A stretch of DNA of 64,000 nucleotides, taken from NCBI GenBank assembly GCA_029948255.1, contig JALIZF010001417.1, positions 124,001 through 188,000 of the forward strand, written 5' to 3'. Below, in pieces: positions 13,901 through 22,900 of this stretch. The notes beneath the pieces are model-generated. The model had not been told where the DNA came from, searched no databases, and saw only the letters and a list, made by a program, of their open reading frames with translations. Every line of letters begins with the position of its first letter. The first letter of the stretch is position 1. A program made the translations under genes and the position numbers. This stretch comes from Telmatactis stephensoni (taxonomy: Eukaryota > Cnidaria > Anthozoa > Actiniaria > Isophelliidae).

Positions 13901-16900
13901 GTCAAGTGGAAATCCAGTACAATGGAACCTGGGGAGCAGTCTGTAATGATTTCTGGGATATAAAAGATGCTCACGTGATTTGTCGAATGCTTGGCTACAA
14001 AGCAGCTGAAAGGCCAATTTTGACCATTGCGGGAGACACCAATTTTCCAATCTTTTTGGATAATGTTGGATGTACTGGAAAGGAAACGTCAATTGTAGAA
14101 TGTGCTCACAGGGGATGGTCGACCGTAGAGGATTGTAACAATGATAAGCATGTTGGTGTGGTTTGTCAAGTGGATAAAGGTGAGCAGTTCAGAAGTAAAT
14201 TGATATATTCAGTTTTAAATAGTCAACTGAGGTTTACTATTTCATATACAGCGCCTCCACCAGTTCAAGTTCGTTTAGCTGAGAGAACGCTACCCAATTC
14301 TGGTCGAGTTGAAGTCAGGTACCATGGTGTGTGGGGTACTGCATGTGGCTTTGGATGGGACAGGAACGACGCTGAGGTGGTTTGTCGTATGCTTGGGTAC
14401 TCTGGAGTACAAGATCTTAAGCAAAGAAACTTTAAAACTTTCAAGGGCATAGTGTGGTTAAGTGGTCTTGCTTGTACTGGTAGAGAGGTGTCCATTGCCA
14501 GTTGTAGTCATAATGGATGGGGATATACAAGGTGTCAGAGGGGTGATATTAACATTGGTGTTACTTGCAAGATTGGTAAGTTTCAAAGAAACACAATTTA
14601 TTAAATATATCTCAATTCAATTTCGATTGTCAAACTGTCAAATTACCATCAAAACTTGCAGATATCGTATAGCGGGATGAAACACATCGCGGTTATAATT
14701 AACTTAGAAATATATAGCTTTTCGGCTGCTTTTCGGTAAACAGGAAACCAAATAGTAGAAGCCCGCACGAACAGGAAGCCCGCACCAATGGCAAAATATG
14801 TTTGAAATGATTTTATTCTTGACATATGTTTCGGCATGTTCAAATGCCATCTTCAGGAGATTTATTTCGTATTTATAAAGAATTATTATAACTTGTTGCT
14901 TGTCTTGCTTTTTGCAGTCGCTGCTCCTCAATTTACAGTACTGATAAGCAATAAATTGGTTGGACTGGCTTGTACTGCTGAACTTGTCATTATTTTTAAT
15001 GCTTGGACTGGAATTGAAAGGAATTTGATAAAGTGAGTCACGTACTATAGATCAAATGCAAACGTTGCTAATTGTGATATTGTTTAAACCGTCCATCTCA
15101 TTGGTTAAAACGTGAAAATCTGCCATAACTTCAAACGTCAGCACATTTGCTTACATATGTATCTATAATATAGTATTTATTATAACATAGCTGCAATAAA
15201 GCGCGCGCTCTGATTGGCTAATTTACCCGGTGAACCATTTCACGATGGACGCACGCTAAGCGTGAACCATTTCTTTAATATCTGATTCCCTATTAATGAA
15301 AGCTTTCCTGGGTTTTCATATATAGCAAAATTTCTATGTGGGGAACATAGCAAATTGGAGGTGTCTCCTATCTATTGTTTTGTGCGCTTATGATTGGACG
15401 AGTTCTTTTAGTACTTACTGAAGAAACATTTTAAGAGGAGATTTTTTTAATGACGAGCAATAATGGCGAAAAGCGCCAAATACTAGACATTGGTGCAAAT
15501 TTTAATCCAAATTTTCGTTCTGGATTAACACTCAAATCCTTTTTCTAACATATAGCAAATTAGCAAATGAAGGCCTAAAACTCATTTTCGATCAAAATTT
15601 TTGCTCTGGATTAACACTTTGACTCAACTTTCATCGGCCAAAACTACTTACAAACAACTAAAACTTTCGGACAGAAATGATTTTAGTTTTGTACAACAGC
15701 TATTCTTCAACTCAGGAGATTTTGTCGTTCACTGTTCAAACTTGAAAAAAATCCCGTCTTAATACAAAAGAAGCACTTTATTTTTAAAATGTGTTACCCA
15801 TAGATTGATATATTGTAAGTCTGAAAATCGCAAGACATTTTCATGTACGTAGGGAAGTTGAAGTTGAATAAAAATAGAGAGTTCCCTAGTCTGTACGTGC
15901 ATTGTTACTCAAAAGAAGGAGTTTTTTTCATAGGTCTTACGAAATACAAATCAATAAACGTGGAAACTCAAACTCTTGGACATTGTTTTTTGATCCACTT
16001 GTTTCCAACTCGTTTACCATTGGAGATGGTAAGAAGTACAAAGGTCACAACAACAAACCCTTGGAACCTGGTACTACGTACAATATTAGAGTGAGAGCTG
16101 TGACCAAGGCACAAAATGGGGTGAGTAATTAATTCTAATTCAATCCACGTTTTTTCCGCTGGAAGTGTTCTTTTCTTCTCTGTTTGGAAGTTAGAGGAAA
16201 AGGAGACGGTAACTACCAGCTAGGGGCATGCATTAAGTGGAACTCACTTTGCTTCATTTACGATGCAGGGCAGTGGATATGGACAGATGGAAAAGAAAAC
16301 GTTTACCACAAGAAGTGACTGTACGAATGAGAAAGGTAATAAGAATATAGAGCAGATTTCGTATGAGTGTGAAACGGACCGCGCCGTGCCGTAACCGTGG
16401 CAGTGCCGTGTTGTCTATAAAAACATTCGAAATTGCTGTCGTAACCGTGCCGTAACCGTGCGGTGCCGTTTTCACAGTCATACGAAATGTACACTATGTA
16501 ACCATGTAATGACGCGCCCAGCATGTATACAATTTGTCTGCGCATGTCTGTGTTTTGGGCTTGAAATTCATTTGCATATCGAATGCAAGAAATTTTATGT
16601 TGACACGGAATATTTGGCTGGCTATCTCGTTCATCAAAATTATGTTCAACTACCGAAATACTGAGACAACTGAAACATGAGCAGTTTTCCTACCGCTAGT
16701 GCGCTGTGGATAACTATCCAGATCGAAGGCACCCCAGATGGGAAAAAATCACGCGTCAAAGTCAGTAGAAAGTTGTGAGAAGGACCAGAACTCCGCACTT
16801 TCGAGTTATAATGTTGGCGTTGAATTCATGTATAAGGTAAATTTAGTAATGGATGTCATTACCAACATGGTACTCTGTGAGTTGAAACCAATAAGAGTAC

Positions 16901-19900
16901 TCTGGACTTCATTGATTGTTGAATAATTAGCCATGTTTACTGGAATCTCGTACTTTTTCGCGCAAAATTCTTGCAATTCATTCTGAACATTTTACATCTT
17001 TGACGGCGCCCCCCAGCAAAATTATTTAATAATACGCTTTTTCCATGCTTCGTTCTTGTAAAACAGAGCTTTCTTGGTGGAAACTCCTGGTCCCTCCATG
17101 TGATTTCAAGTAATGTTTACAGCCGGGTTCAATCCTCGTTAAAATTGACTAAATTCGGTATAGCCTATATTTTATAATCTGCAACATTTATCTAGAAGTT
17201 AATGAACTGTTTTTATACATGGTGAGGCATACAGTTTGTGCCGTATGAAGCAGCGTTTTATACTTTATAAAAGAGCAAAAAATTCATCGCTGAAATTTGC
17301 ATGCAAACAACGTGCTTGGAAACACATTCACAAAAATGCTTTAGATCACATGTAGGGACCACGAGTTTGGACTAAAAAAGCTCAGTTTTGCAAGAAAGAA
17401 ACGTGGAAAAAGCGAATTACTAAATAAATTTGCTGGGGGGCGCAGTCTCAGATGTCAAATTTTGAAAGTGAATTGCAAGAATTTTGAGCGAAAAAGTACG
17501 ACATTCCAGTAAACATGGCTAATTAAATATTAAACGATCGATGCCGGAGTCTAAAATACCCTTATCTAATCTACACAGTAACTTGTTATTAATGGCTTCC
17601 ACTGCTTAACGTACCTTACATATATATTTAGCGCCCACAATCATATTACTCGAAAGTGCGGAGTTCTGGTCCTTCTCACAACTTTCTACTGACTTTGACG
17701 CGCGATATTTTCCAATCTGGAGGGCCTTCAGTTTGGATAATTATCCACAGCGCACTAGCGGTAGGTAGACTGCTCATGTTTTAGTTGTCTTGGTATTTCG
17801 GTAGTTGAACAAAATTTTGAAGAACGAGATAGCCAGCCAAATATTCCGTGTCAACATAAAATTTCTTGCATTCGATATGCAAATGAATTTCAAGCCCAAA
17901 ACGCAGACATGCGCAGACAAATTGTATATATGCTGACGCGCCCTCTAATTGGCTTTGGTTTCATAAACGATAGGTAGGATAGGGTAGTATAGGATAGGGT
18001 AGCTAGGATACGGTAGAGTTGGGTAGGATATGGGAAAGGAAGGAAAAACGAGGGGGGAGGGGGAGGGAGAGGGGGAGGGGGTGGGGGAGGCTCAGGGGAG
18101 GTGCCATTCTTCCCTGGCCAGAGATTGGTAGGTTTCAAAGAAACACAATTTATTAAATATATTTCAATTCAATTTCGATTGTCAAACTGTCAAATTACCA
18201 TCAAAACTTGCAGATATCGTAGCGGGATGAAACACATCGCGGTGATAATTAGCTTAGAAACCTAGCTTTTCGGCTGCTTTTCGGTAAACAGGAAGCGGCC
18301 AAATAGTAGAAACACAGGAAGCCCACACGAACGGCACAATATGTTTGAAATGATTTTATTCTTGACATATGTTTCGGCATGTTCAAATGCCATCTTCAGA
18401 AGATTTGTTTCGTATTTATAAAGATTGTTTTAAAAAATTATAATAGCTTGTTGCTTGTCTTGCTTTTTGCAGTCGCTGCTCCTCAATTTACAGTAATAAA
18501 CAATACACTGGTTGGACTGGCTTGTACTGTTAAACTTGACATTATTTTTAATGCTTGGACTGGAATTGAAAGGAATTTAATAAAGTAAGTCACGTACTAT
18601 AGATCAAATGCAAAAGTTGCTAATTGTGATATTGTTTAAACCGTTCATCTCATTGGTTAAAACGTGAAAATCTGCCATAACTTCAAACGTCAGCACATTT
18701 GCTTATATATGTATCTATAATGTAGCAAAGGGTTATTAACCGAGCGCGAGGTCTGTATGGGAAAATATCAGACTCGAGGTCTTGACAGTACGGACCGAGC
18801 GCAGCGAGGTCTGTACATAAAGACCAAAGTCTGATATTTTCCCATACAGACCGAGCAAACGAGGTTAATAACATATTTATTATATGGCTTTGAGAAGTCC
18901 CGCCAAAACAATTTCCAAACGTTAACGTAAACTTTTCTTTTCATCCAGGACAGCGGTCCTGATATGGCAAATTATCATATACTTACTTCGATATCAACAC
19001 AATAGAGCGCGCAAATATAGAGGGTATCGGCCATTGATATCATTCACATGTGATGATATCAAAAACAACCAATCAGAGCGCAGGATTTTGATATCATCAC
19101 ATGTGATGATATCAGGTTGATTTTCCCGCCATTCAAGCTACTACGTACTCGTTGTAACAACATGGCAGAACAAGGAGAAAACTCTCGTTTTTCAACTGTA
19201 GAATCTATTGACGAACTTATAGACGGTCAGGAAAATGCTAATACAAGAAGAAAAACAAGAAGCGATATGTTGGTGTTGGAAGAATTTCTGAAAATCGTGA
19301 AATTCGAGACAAGAGAAAACATAGAAAACAGCATAGAAAACGTAGAAAACATACCAGCAACAGAGCTAAACGCTTACTTGAGCGAGTTCATTCTCAGCGT
19401 AAGAAAGAAACAAAATAATGACGAATACGAGCCCTGCACTCTTAAATCCTTCATCTCAAGCTTCGAACGCTATTTGAAAAGTAAAGGTTATGGCTGGAGT
19501 ATCCTTAATGATGCCGAATTTGAGCGTACAAGCAAAGCACTGCAGTCAAAACAACGAGATCTCCAAAAACAAGGGAAAGGCAACAAACCACATGCCTCGA
19601 CGGCTTTGACTGAAAACCAAATCAAATGCTTGTATGAAAAACACTTTCTGGGACTCTCTTCGCCCGAAAGTCTACTGAATACTATTTGGTTAAATAATAC
19701 TTTGCACTTTGGCCTTCGAGGCTGCAAAGAACACCGACTTATGTGCTGGGGAGACGTAAAGCTTCGACAAAACGAAAGTGGGGACGAGTATCTCGAATTT
19801 AACGAACGTCAAACAAAGACTCGGACCGGTGATAATTTAAGAGACATTAGGAAAATCACTCCTAAAATGTTTGCTGTTCCAGGCTGCGAGAAATGTCCTG

Positions 19901-22900
19901 TTACTGCCTATAAGTTTTATGCAAAGAAATGACATGAATGGAGACGACGCGCCTTTCTATTTAGCAACCAACACTTGTTCAGATTATTCTAGTGGAAAAC
20001 CTTGGTTCAAGAAAGCCCCTGTTGGTCAATACAAACTGAACGCACTTATGAAAACCATGGCAGAAAAAGCCTCCCTTGGTCCAAATATTACGAATCACAG
20101 CGGACGAAAAACTATGATGCAAGCGCTTACAATCAATAACATTCCGCCGACAGATATCATTCAGCTTTCTGGGCACAAAAACCTACAAAGCGTCACAAAC
20201 TACACTGTAGTCTCTGAAAGCCAACAATTTCAAATGTCCAACACGCTTAGTCGTCATACAACTGGAGAATCTAATTCAAAAAAACAAGAAATTCTGACTG
20301 AAAGTCAAGAAAGTTTAGCGGCGAACAACAAACATGGCCAGCAAACATTGGCACTTTTTCAAGGAGCTGTGATTCATGGTGGACAGATATCGATATCTGT
20401 CAACAGTCTAAACCAATCACCTACCATTCAAACCACAGGAAGAAAAGAAGAAAATCAAGAAGGAAAAAGAAAATACAAACGACTAAAAGTACTGTCGGAT
20501 TCAGAGGATTCGCTAGATTAGATTAGAACATGTCCTGTTGACAAGCGACCACAAGCTCGCTTCGATAATTCATTTTCATCGATCTTCGCAATTTGTAATA
20601 TTATCACTTTTAATATTATCATATTTATTATAACATAGCTACAATAAAGCGCGCGCTCTGATTGGCTAATTTACCGTGAACCATTTCACGATGGACGCAC
20701 GCTAAGCGAAGCGTGAACCATTTCTTTAATATCTGATTCCCTTTTAATGAAAGCTTTCCTGGGTGTTCATATATATAGCAAAATTTCTATGTGGGGAAAA
20801 ATAGCAAATTGGAGGTGTCTCCTATCTATTGTTTTGAGCGCTTATGATTGGACGAGTACTAACTGAAGAAACTTTTTAGGAGGAGTTTTTTTTCAATGAC
20901 GAGCAATAATGGCGACAAGCGCCAAAAACTAGACATTGGTGCAAATTTTAATCCAAATTTTCGTTCTGGATTAACACTCAAATCCTTTTTCTAACATATA
21001 GCAAATGAACAAATGAAGGCCTAAAACTCATTTTCGATCCAAGTTTTCGCTCTGGATTAATATAACGCTTTGATTCAACTTTGATCGGCCAAAACTACTT
21101 ACAAACAACTGAAACTTTCTAGAGCGATAACACTAAAACCGTGAAATAACTTAGCAACTAAATAGAGACAAATAGTAGCAAAACCCTTTGTTTTCTATTG
21201 TTTCATTAGTACTATTTGTACTGTTTAGTTAGTACTTGTTTCACGGTTTTAGTGTTATCGCTCTAGTGACAGAAATGATTTTCGTTTTGTACAACAGCTA
21301 TTCTTCAACTCAGGAGTTTTTGTCGTTCACTGCTCGAACTTGAAAAAAAAATCTCCTCTTAATACAAAAGAAACACTTTATCTTTAAAATGTGTTACCCA
21401 TAGATTGATATATTGTCAGTCTGAAAACCGCAAGACATTTTCATGTACGTAGGGAAGTTGAAGTTGAATAAAAATAGAGAGTTCCCTAGTCTGTACGTGC
21501 ATTGTTACTCAAAAGAAGGAGTTTTTTCACAGGTCTTACGAAATACAAATCAATAAACGTGGAAGCTCAAACTCTTGGACCTTGTTTTTTGATCCACTTG
21601 TTTCCAACTCGTTTACCATTGGAGATGGTAAGAAGTACAAAGGTCACCACAACAAACCTTTGGAACCTGGTACTACGTACAATATTAGAGTGAGAGCTGT
21701 GACCAAGGCACAGAATGGGGTGAGTACTTAATTTTAGATCAATCCACGTTTTTTTCCGCTGGAAGTGTTCACTTTTTCTCTGTTGGGAACTTAGAGGAAA
21801 AGGAGACATTAACTGCCAGCTATAGTTAGGGGCGTGCATTGGGTGGAACTCACTTTGCTTCATTTCCGATGCAGGGCAGTGGATATGGAGAGATGGAAAC
21901 TAAAACGTTTACCACAAGAAGTGACTGTACGAATAAGAAAGGTAATAAGAATAGAGCAGATTTCGTATGAGTGTGAAACGGACCGCGCCGTGCCGTAACC
22001 GTGGCACTGCCGTTTTGTCTATAAAAACATTCGAAATTGCTGTCGTAACCGTGCCGTGACCGTGCGGTGCCGTTTTCATAGACATACGAAATGTACACTA
22101 TGTAACCATGTAATGACGCGCCCTCTAATTGGCTTTGGTTTCATAAACGATAGGTAGGATAGGGTAGTATAGGATAGGGTAGCTAGGATACGGTAGAGTT
22201 GGGTAGGATATGGGAAAGGAAGGAAAAACGAGGGGGGAGGGGAGGGAGAGGGGGAGGGGGTGGGGGAGGCTCAGGGGGAGGTGCCATTCTTCCCTGGCCA
22301 GAGATTGGCAGGTTTGAAAGAAACACAATTTATTAAATATATTTCAATTCAATTTCGATTGTCAAACTGTCAAATTACCATCAAAACTTGCAGATATCGT
22401 AGCGGGATGAAACACATCGCGGTGATAATTAGCTTAGAAACCTAGGCAGTTTCGGCTGCTTTTCGGTAAACAGGAAACCAAGTAGTAGAAACACAGGAAG
22501 CCCACACGAACGGCAAAATATGTTTGAAATGATTTTATTCTTGACATATGTTTCGGCATGTTCAAATGCCATCTTCAGAAGATTTGTTTCGTATTTATAA
22601 AGATTGTTTTAAAAAATTATAATAGCTTTTTGCTTGTCTTGCTTTTTGCAGTCGCTGCTCCTCAATTTACAGTAATAAACAATACATTGGTTGGACTGGC
22701 TTGTACTGTTAAACTTGACATTATTTTTAATGCTTGCAATTGGACTGGAATTGAAAGGAATTTAATAAAGTAAGTCACGTACTATAGATCAAATGCAAAA
22801 GTTGCTAATTGTGATATTGTTTAAACCGTTCATCTCATTGGTTAAAACGTGAAAATCTGCCATAACTTCAAACGTCAGCACATTTGCTTATATATGTATC

